From: Candidatus Rhodoferax odensensis
GTDB lineage: Bacteria > Pseudomonadota > Gammaproteobacteria > Burkholderiales > Burkholderiaceae_C
Reading direction: 5' to 3'
Assembly (NCBI GenBank): GCA_016718405.1
Contig: JADKDJ010000034.1
Coordinates: 62,001 to 126,000 of the forward strand
DNA length: 64,000 nt
Shown: positions 55,983 through 64,000 of the stretch, in pieces
How the letters are laid out: the number at the start of each line of letters is the position of its first letter
Position numbering within the stretch: position 1 is the stretch's first letter
Notes under the pieces: generated by a model
Seen by the model: only the letters and a program-made list of their open reading frames with translations
The model's database searches: none
Told to the model about the DNA's origin: nothing
Program-made: the position numbers and the translations under genes

Positions 55983-57602
55983 TTATTTACGGAACATCGC
56001 CAGCATGCGCTGGGTGACGGCAAAGCCGCCGAACATATTGATGGCAGTGAGCACGATGCCCGCCGCCGCCACCCAGGTAATCAGACTGTCGGGTCGGTTC
56101 GCGGCGCCAGCAATAGGCGAGATTTGCACAAGCGCGCCAATGGCGATGATGGAGCTGATGGCGTTGGTCACGCTCATGAGCGGCGTATGCAGGGCGGGCT
56201 TGACGTTCCACACCACCATGTAGCCGACAAAACAAGCCAGCACGAATACCGTGAAATGCGACAGGAATTCCTTCGGGGCGTTGGCGCCGATCAGCCAGAA
56301 CAAGGCGGCCGCCACACCAAACATGATGGCCAGTTTGCTGCCGGCCATCGGTTCACTGGGGGCACCGTGACCATGCGCTTTCTTGGCAACCGCTGCCGCG
56401 GCAGTCTTGGGTGCGGCCGGTGGCGTCGCCGCGGGCTTGGGTGCGGGCGGCGGCCAGGTGATGCTACCTTGCTTGACCACGGTCAGGCCGCGGATGGCGT
56501 CGTCCTCCATGTTGACGTTGATGACGCCATCCTTGGTTTTGCACAGCTCCTCTGACAAGCGAAACAGATTGGTGGCGTACAGCGTCGACGATTGTTTGGC
56601 CAAGCGTGAAGCCAGATCGGTGTAACCCACAATGGTCACCCCATGCCTGACCACCGCCTCACCAGGCACGGTCAACTCGCAATTGCCGCCCTGCTCGCCC
56701 GCCATGTCCACAATCACGCTGCCGGGCTTCATGCTTTGCACCATCTCGGCAGTGATGAGCTTGGGCGCCGGTTTGCCGGGAATCAGCGCGGTGGTGATGA
56801 TGATGTCCACCTCTTTGGCCTGTTGGGCATACATGGCCCGCTGTGCCTGCTGAAACCCCTCGCTCATCACCTTGGCGTAGCCGCCACCGCCCGAGCCTTC
56901 CTCAACGAAGTCGACTTTGACGAATTCACCGCCCAAGGACACCACCTGGTCCGCCACTTCAGCGCGGGTGTCGTTGGCGCGCACGATCGCGCCCAGACTG
57001 GCCGCCGTGCCAATTGCGGCCAGGCCTGCCACACCAGCACCAGCCACAAACACCTTGGCCGGGGGCACCTTGCCCGCAGCCGTGATCTGACCGTTGAAGA
57101 AGCGACCGAAGGCGTTGGCCGCCTCGATGACGGCGCGGTAGCCGCTGACGCCCGCCATGGAGGTCAGCGCATCCATCTTCTGGGCCCGACTGAGTGTGCG
57201 CGGCAGCGAGTCAATCGCCAGCGCGGTAACGTTCCTGGCCGCAAGTAGTTGCATCAGGTCGGGGTTTTGGGCGGGCCATATGAAGCTGATCAGGGTCTGC
57301 CCCTCGTGCATCAGCGCCACCTCGTCTGCCGTAGGGCCGCGCACCTTGAAGACAATGTCCGACGCCGCCCACAACTTGGCCGCGCCCTCGATCACCTCGG
57401 CACCCGCGGCGCGGTAGACCTCGTCGCTAAAGTTGGCCAAATCACCTGCTCCGGACTCGACCGCCACCGAAAAACCCAACTTGACCAACTTGCCCACCAC
57501 ATCGGGCACCGTGGCGACCCGTTTTTCACCCAGAAAGACCTCGCGCGGCACACCAATGCGTTGCGCCGTTTTGGGTGTCTCAGTTGCTACGCCAGACTGC
57601 AT
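55983..57602 (-). CDS. pntA: NAD(P) transhydrogenase subunit alpha
   Basis: 539 residues as a single chain, unlike the split alpha1/alpha2 form of some bacteria. The N-terminal NAD-binding domain resembles alanine dehydrogenase (GVPREVFLGEKRVATVPDVV, VFVAGAGVAGLAAIGTAASLGA, IITTALIPGKPAPKLIT). A Pro/Ala-rich linker (PPPAPKPAATPPAAPKTAAA) leads to four membrane helices. It heads the pntAB operon. Confidence 0.96.
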   Translation of the reverse strand: MQSGVATETPKTAQRIGVPREVFLGEKRVATVPDVVGKLVKLGFSVAVESGAGDLANFSDEVYRAAGAEVIEGAAKLWAASDIVFKVRGPTADEVALMHEGQTLISFIWPAQNPDLMQLLAARNVTALAIDSLPRTLSRAQKMDALTSMAGVSGYRAVIEAANAFGRFFNGQITAAGKVPPAKVFVAGAGVAGLAAIGTAASLGAIVRANDTRAEVADQVVSLGGEFVKVDFVEEGSGGGGYAKVMSEGFQQAQRAMYAQQAKEVDIIITTALIPGKPAPKLITAEMVQSMKPGSVIVDMAGEQGGNCELTVPGEAVVRHGVTIVGYTDLASRLAKQSSTLYATNLFRLSEELCKTKDGVINVNMEDDAIRGLTVVKQGSITWPPPAPKPAATPPAAPKTAAAAVAKKAHGHGAPSEPMAGSKLAIMFGVAAALFWLIGANAPKEFLSHFTVFVLACFVGYMVVWNVKPALHTPLMSVTNAISSIIAIGALVQISPIAGAANRPDSLITWVAAAGIVLTAINMFGGFAVTQRMLAMFRK

Positions 57603-57844
57603 GAAGCGACTCCTCGAAGGGTTGACAAACTGTGCGCAAGCTTACATGACTTTCTGTTACTTCTTAGTGGGGCTAACCATGAAGGCGACACGGAGCGGTA
57701 ACCCCACGGCATGGCTTTGTCCTGGGTTCCAGAACGGCACCGCGCGGCCCGGCGCCGGTGCCGTGCGAGGCAAAAGCGCGGCACAATCCAAGCAGCCCTT
57801 TGCATTCACTTGTCGGCTCACATACACCTTGCGCTGTGCTACCC

Positions 57845-59245
57845 ATGACTGACTTCCTGCCCACATTGCTCCTGCTTGGCCTGGCGCTGCTACTGGTATT
57901 GCAACTGCTTGTGCTGCTGCGCAACCCTCGCCTGGAACTGCCTGCGGAACTGGCTGTGCGACTGCAGGCGTTGGAGCAATCGGCCAGCGCCAACCTGCAA
58001 GCCACGGCCCGCATCGATGGCGCGCTCGACGGCATGGGCCAGCAGCTACAGGGCCTGACGGTCGCCACGCGTCAAACGCTCGACTCGCTCAAAGCAGACA
58101 TCAATGCCCAGCTTGGCGTCATGTCAATGGCACTGAAAGATCAACTCGAAGGCAATGGCAACCAGATTCGCAACCAGTTCTCCGCCTTGCAGCAGTCGGT
58201 GTCGCAACAGCTCAGCGGCCTGGTAGCCGGCACGCAACAAAACGCGGACCAATTGCGCACCGCGCTGAACGAGCGGCTGGCCGCCATCCAGGCCGACAAC
58301 TCAGCCAAACTCGAGGAAATGCGCCGCACGGTGGACGAGAAGCTGCACGCCACCCTGGAGCAGCGTCTGGGTGAATCCTTCAAGCTGGTGAGCGAGCGGC
58401 TCGAGCAGGTGCAAGCCGGCCTGGGCGAAATGAAAACCTTGGCCGGCAGCGTGGGCGACTTGAAGCGCGTCATGACCAACGTGAAGTCGCGCGGCACGTG
58501 GGGCGAAATCCAGTTGGGCGCCATCATCGACAACGTGCTCACCAGCGAGCAGTTTGCCCGCAACGTCAAGACCGTTCCGGGCAGTGACGAACTGGTGGAG
58601 TTCGCGATTCGGCTACCCGGCAAGAGCGACGAGCACCCGGTATGGCTGCCAATCGACTCCAAATACCCGGTGGAACACTATCAGCGCCTGATGGACGCGC
58701 AGGACAACCTGGACAAGGCCGCCATCGTGCAGACCGGCAATGCGTTCGAAGCCTCCATCAAGTTCGAGGCACGCAAGATCGTCAGCAAATATGTGTCGCC
58801 GCCGCACACCACCGACTTCGCCATCCTGTACCTGCCCAGCGAGGGCCTGTTTGCCGAGGTCATGCGCCGTGCCGGTCTGGTCGAGTCGATCCAAAACGAA
58901 TGCCGCGTGATGATCACCGGCCCGGCCAATCTGGCGGCCATGCTCAGCAGCCTGCAGATGGGCTTCAAGACCCTGGCGATCGAGAAACGCTCCTCCGAAG
59001 TGTGGAGCCTGCTGGGCATCGTCAAGACTGAATTCAGCAAGTTTGGCGATATCGTGGAAGCGACCAAGAAATCCATTGACGCCGCCGCCAAGAAGTTTGA
59101 CGAGGTGGGCACCCGCACCCGCGCCATTCAGCGCAAGCTGCGCGATGTGGAAGAGTTGCCGCTGGCCGCCACCGCCCCGGCGCTGCTCGACGCATCCAGC
59201 CTGGACGACGAGCCCGATGCACCCCCAAAGGAGAAGCTCGCATGA
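57845..59245 (+). CDS. rmuC: DNA recombination protein RmuC
   Basis: 466 residues from ATG 57845. A membrane anchor (LLLLGLALLLVLQLLVLL) is followed by about 180 residues of coiled coil and the RmuC nuclease-like domain: NVKSRGTWGEIQLGAIIDNVL, LPIDSKYPVEHYQRL, DFAILYLPSEGLFAEV and ITGPANLAAMLSSLQMGFKTLAIEKR. RmuC limits recombination at inverted repeats. The end overlaps the Nudix gene as ATGA. Confidence 0.94.
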   Translation: MTDFLPTLLLLGLALLLVLQLLVLLRNPRLELPAELAVRLQALEQSASANLQATARIDGALDGMGQQLQGLTVATRQTLDSLKADINAQLGVMSMALKDQLEGNGNQIRNQFSALQQSVSQQLSGLVAGTQQNADQLRTALNERLAAIQADNSAKLEEMRRTVDEKLHATLEQRLGESFKLVSERLEQVQAGLGEMKTLAGSVGDLKRVMTNVKSRGTWGEIQLGAIIDNVLTSEQFARNVKTVPGSDELVEFAIRLPGKSDEHPVWLPIDSKYPVEHYQRLMDAQDNLDKAAIVQTGNAFEASIKFEARKIVSKYVSPPHTTDFAILYLPSEGLFAEVMRRAGLVESIQNECRVMITGPANLAAMLSSLQMGFKTLAIEKRSSEVWSLLGIVKTEFSKFGDIVEATKKSIDAAAKKFDEVGTRTRAIQRKLRDVEELPLAATAPALLDASSLDDEPDAPPKEKLA

Positions 59246-59739
59246 GCGAGCGCTGGAAGCCCAGTGTCACGGTCGCCGCCATCATTGAGCGCGGCGGCCT
59301 GTTTCTGCTGGTCGAGGAGCACACCCCGGAAGGCGTCAAACTCAACAACCCGGCCGGCCACCTGGACCCTGGCGAATCGCTGATTGAGGGCTGCGCCCGC
59401 GAGGCACTGGAGGAGACCGCTCACGACTTTCGGCCCACGTCGCTCGTTGGAGTCTACATGTCGCGCATGCAGCGCGCCAGCACCGGTGAAGACATCACCT
59501 ACCTGCGGTTCGCCTTCTGCGGTGAACTCGGGAAGCAGCAATCCGGGCGCCCGCTGGACGCGGGCATCATCCGTACCGTCTGGCTGCGCGCCGACGAGAT
59601 CCGCGCCAGCAGCGCGCGCCATCGCAGTCCAATGGTGCTGCGCTGCATGGAAGACTACCTGGCCGGTCAGCGCTATCCGATGGACCTGATCTACACCGAC
59701 GCCAATGTGACGGGTTTGTCGAGCTTGCTATCCAGTTGA
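59242..59739 (+). CDS. nudJ: NudJ-like Nudix phosphatase
   Basis: 165 residues. The Nudix box is GHLDPGESLIEGCAREALEE, then TA where the consensus has a Gly; the metal-binding Glu residues are intact. The end (HRSPMVLRCMEDYLAGQRYP) resembles E. coli NudJ, which hydrolyses nucleoside tri- and diphosphates and a thiamine precursor. In E. coli nudJ also lies just before mnmA, as here. Confidence 0.85.
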   Translation: MSERWKPSVTVAAIIERGGLFLLVEEHTPEGVKLNNPAGHLDPGESLIEGCAREALEETAHDFRPTSLVGVYMSRMQRASTGEDITYLRFAFCGELGKQQSGRPLDAGIIRTVWLRADEIRASSARHRSPMVLRCMEDYLAGQRYPMDLIYTDANVTGLSSLLSS

Positions 59740-59855
59740 TAGCTTATTGTCATTGTCGACAAAGGTTTGTGACCTCATTTTGCAAGAACTGCGGGGTAAG
59801 GGTTGCCCGGCACACGCGCCTCACCGACGCCAAGCGGCGGCCCTAAAATCGGTCC

Positions 59856-61034
59856 ATGACAAAGCACAGATTGGTGGTGGGTTTGAGCGGCGGCGTGGAC
59901 TCAGCCGTGACCGCCTGGTTGCTCAAGCAACAGGGCCACGAGGTGGTCGGCATCTTCATGAAGAACTGGGAAGATGACGACGACAGCGAGTACTGCTCGT
60001 CCAACGTCGATTTCGTCGATGCGGCCGCCGTGGCCGATGTGATCGGCATCGAGATCGAGCACGTCAACTTCGCCGCCGACTACAAGGACCGGGTGTTTGC
60101 CGAATTCCTGCGCGAATACCAGGCCGGGCGCACACCCAACCCAGACATTCTTTGTAACGCCGAGATCAAGTTCAAGGCCTTTCTGGACCATGCCATGCGC
60201 CTGGGTGCCGAGAAAATCGCCACCGGCCATTACGCCCGGGTCCGCGAAGTCGCGGCAGCACCTGGCGACGGCTCGACCACGCGGTTTGAATTATTGAAGG
60301 GCCTGGACCCAGGCAAGGACCAGAGCTACTTCCTGCATCGCCTGAACCAGCCGCAACTGAGCAAAACGCTGTTTCCGATCGGCGAGCTGCATAAGACCGA
60401 GGTGCGCCGCATTGCGAGCGAGATTGGCCTGCCCAACGCCAAGAAGAAGGACTCCACCGGCATTTGCTTCATCGGCGAGCGGCCGTTTCGCGAGTTCCTG
60501 AACCGCTACATCCAAAAGGAGCCAGGGCCGATCAAGGACGGCACGCCTGCACCCGGCGGCAAAGACGCCGGGTGCAACTATGGTCGCATCATCGGTCAGC
60601 ACGTCGGCCTGAGTTTTTACACGCTGGGGCAACGCCAGGGCCTGGGCATTGGTGGCATTAAGCCTAAGGGCGCACAACGCGGCGGCGGCGAACACGCGCC
60701 GTGGTTCGTGGCGCGCAAGGACATGGCCACGAATACACTGTGGGTGGTGCAGGGGCACGATCATCCCTGGCTGCTGTCGAAGCATTTGGAGGCGCAAGAT
60801 CTGAGCTGGGTCGCGGGGCGCGCACCGGCACCTGGACCGCTGGCTGCGAAAACCCGCTACCGCCAGGCCGACGCAGCTTGCCTGCTGCAGTACCCATCGG
60901 CCGGCTCTGTCGCGTTGGACTTCACCGAACCTCAGTGGGCCGTCACGCCGGGCCAGTCGGCGGTGCTCTATGACGGCGAAGTGTGTCTCGGTGGTGGCGT
61001 CATCCACGCGGCCGGCGCCACGATGCGGGTCTGA
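59856..61034 (+). CDS. mnmA: tRNA-specific 2-thiouridylase MnmA
   Basis: 392 residues. The PP-loop is VGLSGGVDSAV, the first catalytic Cys is in NPDILCNAEIKF, and the second is in KDSTGICFIGERPF. MnmA adds sulfur to U34 of tRNA Lys, Glu and Gln. Near residue 232 there is a short insertion (GKDAGCNYGR) relative to most relatives; it does not touch the active site. Confidence 0.96.
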   Translation: MTKHRLVVGLSGGVDSAVTAWLLKQQGHEVVGIFMKNWEDDDDSEYCSSNVDFVDAAAVADVIGIEIEHVNFAADYKDRVFAEFLREYQAGRTPNPDILCNAEIKFKAFLDHAMRLGAEKIATGHYARVREVAAAPGDGSTTRFELLKGLDPGKDQSYFLHRLNQPQLSKTLFPIGELHKTEVRRIASEIGLPNAKKKDSTGICFIGERPFREFLNRYIQKEPGPIKDGTPAPGGKDAGCNYGRIIGQHVGLSFYTLGQRQGLGIGGIKPKGAQRGGGEHAPWFVARKDMATNTLWVVQGHDHPWLLSKHLEAQDLSWVAGRAPAPGPLAAKTRYRQADAACLLQYPSAGSVALDFTEPQWAVTPGQSAVLYDGEVCLGGGVIHAAGATMRV

Positions 61035-61116
61035 CGGACGATTTTTGACATCGGCACTTGGCGTACGCCATACTCAATCCAGATCAGCTAGTTTTTAAAT
61101 TCTCTGTGGAGAGTCC

Positions 61117-61968
61117 ATGCGACACCGTGTTTTTTCTTTGCTGTTATTCATCTGTGGGCTAGTCCCGTTCAGCGCGGCTTTGGCCGCAAGCGACCCCAGT
61201 GACAGACCGGGCAGCAAGGACCCTGACATTTTTACGCGTATGCCCGGCTTTCATATTTCAAGCTACCAGGTCTTGGACTTTGACCGGTATGAATTCAAGA
61301 CCGGGTCGACCAAAACGGAAAAAGTGGAAGGCCGTCGAACCGCTGTTTCTTATACCGCCAAAGAAGGGTTATCCCATCCAAGCGGGCTTCAGGTTATCCG
61401 CAACTACGTGAACGCAGCCAAAGCTGTCGGTGGAGGCCAGGTCTATGAATTTGAAGACGGCGGAACCCAGTATTCCACTATCCGGATCCTGAAGGAAGGA
61501 GTCGAAATATGGGTCGAGGTTTCCGGGGCCAACAACGGGATGTACAACGTTCAGTTGGTGAGTAAACAACTCATGAAACAGGATGTGCTTGCCAATGCCG
61601 CCGCCCTGTCCAGCGGCATCAGGGAAACGGGACGTGTGGCGGTTTACGGCATCTATTTTGATACGGGAAAGGCGGACTTGAAGCCCGCGTCTGACCCGGC
61701 TGTGGCAGAAATTGTGAAGATGCTTAAAGCCGACACCAACCTCAAGATCTATGTGGTGGGTCATACCGACAATGCCGGTCAGTTTGCCAACAACGTCAAG
61801 CTCTCACAGGATCGCGCTGCCTCAGTGGTGAACGCCCTGGTGAGCAAACACGCGATAGCGGCAACCCGGCTCACCCCGTTTGGCGCCGGACCCACATCTC
61901 CCGTTGCTTCCAACAAGACCGAAGAGGGCAAGGCCAAGAACCGCCGGGTCGAACTGGTGGGCCAGTAG
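61117..61968 (+). CDS. exported OmpA-domain protein
   Basis: 283 residues. A signal peptide (VFSLLLFICGLVPFSAALA) precedes an unclassified 150-residue domain (PGFHISSYQVLDFDRYEF, LQVIRNYVNAAKAVGGGQVYEF). The C-terminal OmpA domain (VYGIYFDTGKADLKPASD, VVGHTDNAGQFANNVKLSQDRAASV, RVELVGQ) binds peptidoglycan. The gene is visibly richer in A and T than its neighbours, mostly at third positions, which suggests recent acquisition. A GGAG site lies 6 bases before the start. Confidence 0.85.
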   Translation: MRHRVFSLLLFICGLVPFSAALAASDPSDRPGSKDPDIFTRMPGFHISSYQVLDFDRYEFKTGSTKTEKVEGRRTAVSYTAKEGLSHPSGLQVIRNYVNAAKAVGGGQVYEFEDGGTQYSTIRILKEGVEIWVEVSGANNGMYNVQLVSKQLMKQDVLANAAALSSGIRETGRVAVYGIYFDTGKADLKPASDPAVAEIVKMLKADTNLKIYVVGHTDNAGQFANNVKLSQDRAASVVNALVSKHAIAATRLTPFGAGPTSPVASNKTEEGKAKNRRVELVGQ

Positions 61969-62080
61969 TCAGCCTGGGCGCGGGCTTGTTGCGTTGAAGA
62001 CCCCGCGCGCTGCAACTTCTCACAAAGTCACGGCAAGTCGGGTTTGCTTGCCCAAGTGGCAAATGGATAACTGGTGAACC

Positions 62081-62371
62081 TCACCCCATCCGCGCCAACA
62101 TCGTTTCCATGTCCTTGAGCATGTGGTCGAGGTCGACGCGTTCGCTCGCGTTAGGCTGCATGCGCTGCGAAAGCTCCTGGTCAACAAAACACACGGTCAT
62201 GCGCAAGTAGGTGCTGTCCAGCGCCTTGCGAACCGCCGAGAACTGCTGTGCAATCTTCAGGCAGCTCTCTCCCTCTTCAATCATGCGCTGCACACCCCGA
62301 ATCTGACCCTCGGCGCGGCGCAGCCGGTTCAGGATGTCGGTGCGGGCGTCTTTGTCAGTCAGTGCGGTCAT
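62081..62371 (-). CDS. CsoR/RcnR/FrmR (DUF156) family repressor
   Basis: 96 residues from ATG 62371 (MTALTDKD). The four-helix family core is ILNRLRRAEGQIRGVQRMIEEGESC, then VRKALDSTYLRMTVCFVDQEL. Cys appears at the first sensing site (GESC) and again 24 residues on, where copper- and formaldehyde-type members have His. The full copper set (Cys-His-Cys) is not present. A thiol- or persulfide-type sensor is possible. It is downstream of an SQR-like enzyme and an OsmC protein, probably in one operon. Confidence 0.8.
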   Translation of the reverse strand: MTALTDKDARTDILNRLRRAEGQIRGVQRMIEEGESCLKIAQQFSAVRKALDSTYLRMTVCFVDQELSQRMQPNASERVDLDHMLKDMETMLARMG

Positions 62372-62409
62372 GGGATGGTCCTCAATTTGCAGCATTTGCA
62401 GGGGGCGGC

Positions 62410-63561
62410 TCATCGGTATTTTCTCAAGTACAGCCACTCGAAGCCGCGCTTGATCCAATGGAACAAGCGCAACGCCGGCAGGATGACGTTGCGCTCTGGG
62501 GTGCGCCAGACCAGCGTGCCCTGGCTCAAGCCGTCGATGATGCACATCAGCTCCACCTTGAAGCCGGCGCTGGCAGGACGCCCTTGCACCTCCTCAAGCA
62601 AGTTGGCAGCCGCGGCGGCGGCCTGCAGATCGGCCATGTGGGCTTGTTTGGGCATCCAATCCGGACCGGGAAAGCTGCCCGAATCGCCGACCACGTAGAT
62701 CCGTTCGCTACCGACCACGCGGCATTGCGCATCGGCCTGCAGCAGACCACCGGGCGAACGGGCCAAGTCAGTCTGGTCAAACCAAAGGTTGCCAGTCAAG
62801 CCCGGCATGAAGACGATCAGATCGGCCTTGAACTCGGCCCCCTCGGTGACAACCTTGTCGCTCTCAAAGCGCTTGAGCTTGTGCCCCAGGTAGGTTCGAA
62901 TGCCGCGCCGCGCCATCTCGGCCAGCAAGTGCTTGACCGCTTTGGCCCCCAAGCGGTTGCCGGGCTCGTTGGATGGATTGAAGAACACCAGTTCGAACTT
63001 GTCGCGGCGGCCTTCGCGGCGCAGTTGCTCGTCGATACCGAAGAGGAACTCGAAGACCGGCCCACCACGAACCGCGCTGGGCTCGTTGGGGTTGCCCGCA
63101 AAGCCAAAGGCAATGCTGCCACCCTGCATCTGCTTGAGCCGGTCGCGGATCTGTTCCGCAGAAGCAATACCCTCGCAGGGCGTACTGGCGTGCTCAATGC
63201 CGGGCAGCTTCTTGATGAAACGTCCACCGCTGGCAATCACCAACGCGTCGTTGCGCAGCTCGCCCTGGCTCGTGTCCACCACGCGGCCGCCTTCGCGCAA
63301 GCCGGTGACATCGGCCGCCACGTGAGTGACGCGCGCGCGTTGGAAGAACGGCTGCAGCGGCACCACCAACTGCTCCCGCGTGCGCAGACCGCTGGGAATC
63401 CAGATGATGCCGGGCAAGTAGTGCAGCTCAGCGCGCGGCGACACCACCGTGATTTCGACATGCTGATCGCGCCGACGCAGCTCGCGCACCGTCGACAGGG
63501 CACCAAAGCCGGCACCAATGACGGTGACGCGCCTCCCGCTGGGGTTGAGGATCGCACTCAC
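62410..63561 (-). CDS. sulfide:quinone oxidoreductase-like FAD flavoprotein
   Basis: 383 residues from GTG 63561, overlapping the OsmC gene as GTGA. VTVIGAGFGALSTVREL is the FAD loop, LHYLPGIIWIP follows the SQR pattern, GGPVFEFLFGIDEQLRR and MPGLTGNLWF lie in the NAD-like half, and IYVVGDSGSFPGPDWMPKQAHMA is the second FAD motif. The C-terminus (WIKRGFEWLYLRKYR) looks like a membrane-contact helix. SQR enzymes oxidise sulfide to persulfide; the paired redox Cys of classical SQR are not all evident (one lies in STPCEGI, one in LMCII), so substrate is uncertain. Confidence 0.75.
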   Translation of the reverse strand: MSAILNPSGRRVTVIGAGFGALSTVRELRRRDQHVEITVVSPRAELHYLPGIIWIPSGLRTREQLVVPLQPFFQRARVTHVAADVTGLREGGRVVDTSQGELRNDALVIASGGRFIKKLPGIEHASTPCEGIASAEQIRDRLKQMQGGSIAFGFAGNPNEPSAVRGGPVFEFLFGIDEQLRREGRRDKFELVFFNPSNEPGNRLGAKAVKHLLAEMARRGIRTYLGHKLKRFESDKVVTEGAEFKADLIVFMPGLTGNLWFDQTDLARSPGGLLQADAQCRVVGSERIYVVGDSGSFPGPDWMPKQAHMADLQAAAAAANLLEEVQGRPASAGFKVELMCIIDGLSQGTLVWRTPERNVILPALRLFHWIKRGFEWLYLRKYR

Positions 63562-64000
63562 TTCACACGCTCGCCGTTGGCATCAAACACTTCAATTCTG
63601 ACCGCGATGCCCTGCCCCACGCTCTGTGTGACCGTGCAGTAGGCCTCGAAGGTATCGAGCACGCGCTGCAACTGGGTCAGCGACGCGGCTGGCACGCCCA
63701 ACGTCAGCACCGCCTTGATGCCCAGTACGCGCAACCGACCCTGGTCATTGCGCCCAACCTGCGGGTAGACATCGCAGCGGATTGGCTCAGGTGCCTGTTT
63801 GAACTTGCGCAGAGCAAACAGCAGCGAGTCCGACAGGCAGTTGCCCACCGCCGCCGCCAGCAACTGAACCGGCGAGGGGCCCAGGCCCGCGCCCAGCGGC
63901 GCAGGTTCGTCGCCGGTCAGGGACGGCACGGCGCCGCCGAATTCGATGCTGAACTGGTAGTCCTGCAGCTGCGTCAGGCGCACGTGCACGGCTTCATCGT
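63558..64000 (-). CDS. OsmC family protein, start beyond window edge
   Basis: At least 143 residues. The frame stays open to the window edge (DEAVHVRLTQLQDYQF), so the true start probably lies outside; GTG 63989 is the only start visible. GLGPSPVQLLAAAVGNCLSDSLLFALRKF carries the OsmC Cys, and the second Cys is in FEAYCTVTQSV. OsmC proteins reduce organic peroxides or react with persulfides. It overlaps the SQR-like gene by 4 bp and is the first visible gene of the operon. Confidence 0.85.
   Translation of the reverse strand, partial: DEAVHVRLTQLQDYQFSIEFGGAVPSLTGDEPAPLGAGLGPSPVQLLAAAVGNCLSDSLLFALRKFKQAPEPIRCDVYPQVGRNDQGRLRVLGIKAVLTLGVPAASLTQLQRVLDTFEAYCTVTQSVGQGIAVRIEVFDANGERVK

Noticed and set aside
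54450..56555. 701-codon open frame opposite pntA and pntB
   Set aside because: It spans the junction of two well-supported genes and encodes low-complexity His/Arg/Gln sequence with no family features.

Overview
The window reads as chromosomal DNA of a betaproteobacterium of the order Burkholderiales, most likely family Comamonadaceae (Rhodoferax/Polaromonas-like). This rests on the high GC content, the leuS-lptE-holA-proA and fur/bamE-dapB orders, the hpf-ptsN-hprK group, a class I PHA synthase and the style of the proteins. No rRNA, tRNA, CRISPR array or complete insertion sequence was seen.

Layout. 1-5.2 kb: a leftward cluster of GT2 glycosyltransferase, methyltransferase, GtrA flippase and GT-C-like membrane protein, then sppA cut by the window edge. 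5.2-6.1 kb: a degraded secreted cyclophilin. 6.3-11.9 kb: a dipeptide/oligopeptide ABC importer whose two permeases are joined into one ORF across a run of ten G. 12-18.3 kb: a MASE2-GGDEF cyclase, a metal-dependent hydrolase, and a tight porin / phosphate-binding-like protein / PAS-GGDEF-EAL operon, followed by a leftover piece of a peptide-transporter permease. 18.5-24.9 kb: NDH-2, YcaO, a uracil-DNA-glycosylase-like protein, an ABC1 kinase, a small membrane protein and a TetR regulator. 25-30.6 kb: PHA synthase, CreD, a TPR protein and a LytS-type kinase.

30.6-35 kb holds four consecutive genes broken by single-base shifts: a LytTR regulator, an NHL-propeller protein, an alpha/beta-hydrolase remnant and an RCC1 lipoprotein. 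In most cases the reading frame returns if one G is added to a G on the coding strand, usually within a short run. This points either to local sequence error or to a decaying region. 35-44.3 kb is a leftward housekeeping block, bamE-dapB-exbB-exbD-leuS-lptE-(ABC ATPase)-holA-proA, divergent from fur. 44.9-46.8 kb holds hprK, ptsN and hpf.

47-52.7 kb: corA is preceded by a leader with mutually exclusive hairpins and followed by mtnA, a class II aldolase and mtnP, which fit the short MTA-to-DHAP salvage route. A 1.55-kb insert carrying a GH19 lysozyme-like gene and a periplasmic DUF4087 partner lies between the complete mtnP and a second, 337-bp copy of the mtnP 3' end. This is the best candidate for an undescribed system: a lytic-enzyme/protector pair carried by a gene-restoring insertion. 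52.7-64 kb: fadD, pntAB, rmuC, a NudJ-like Nudix gene, mnmA, a low-GC OmpA-domain gene, and a leftward OsmC / SQR-like / CsoR-family operon that suggests sulfide or persulfide handling.
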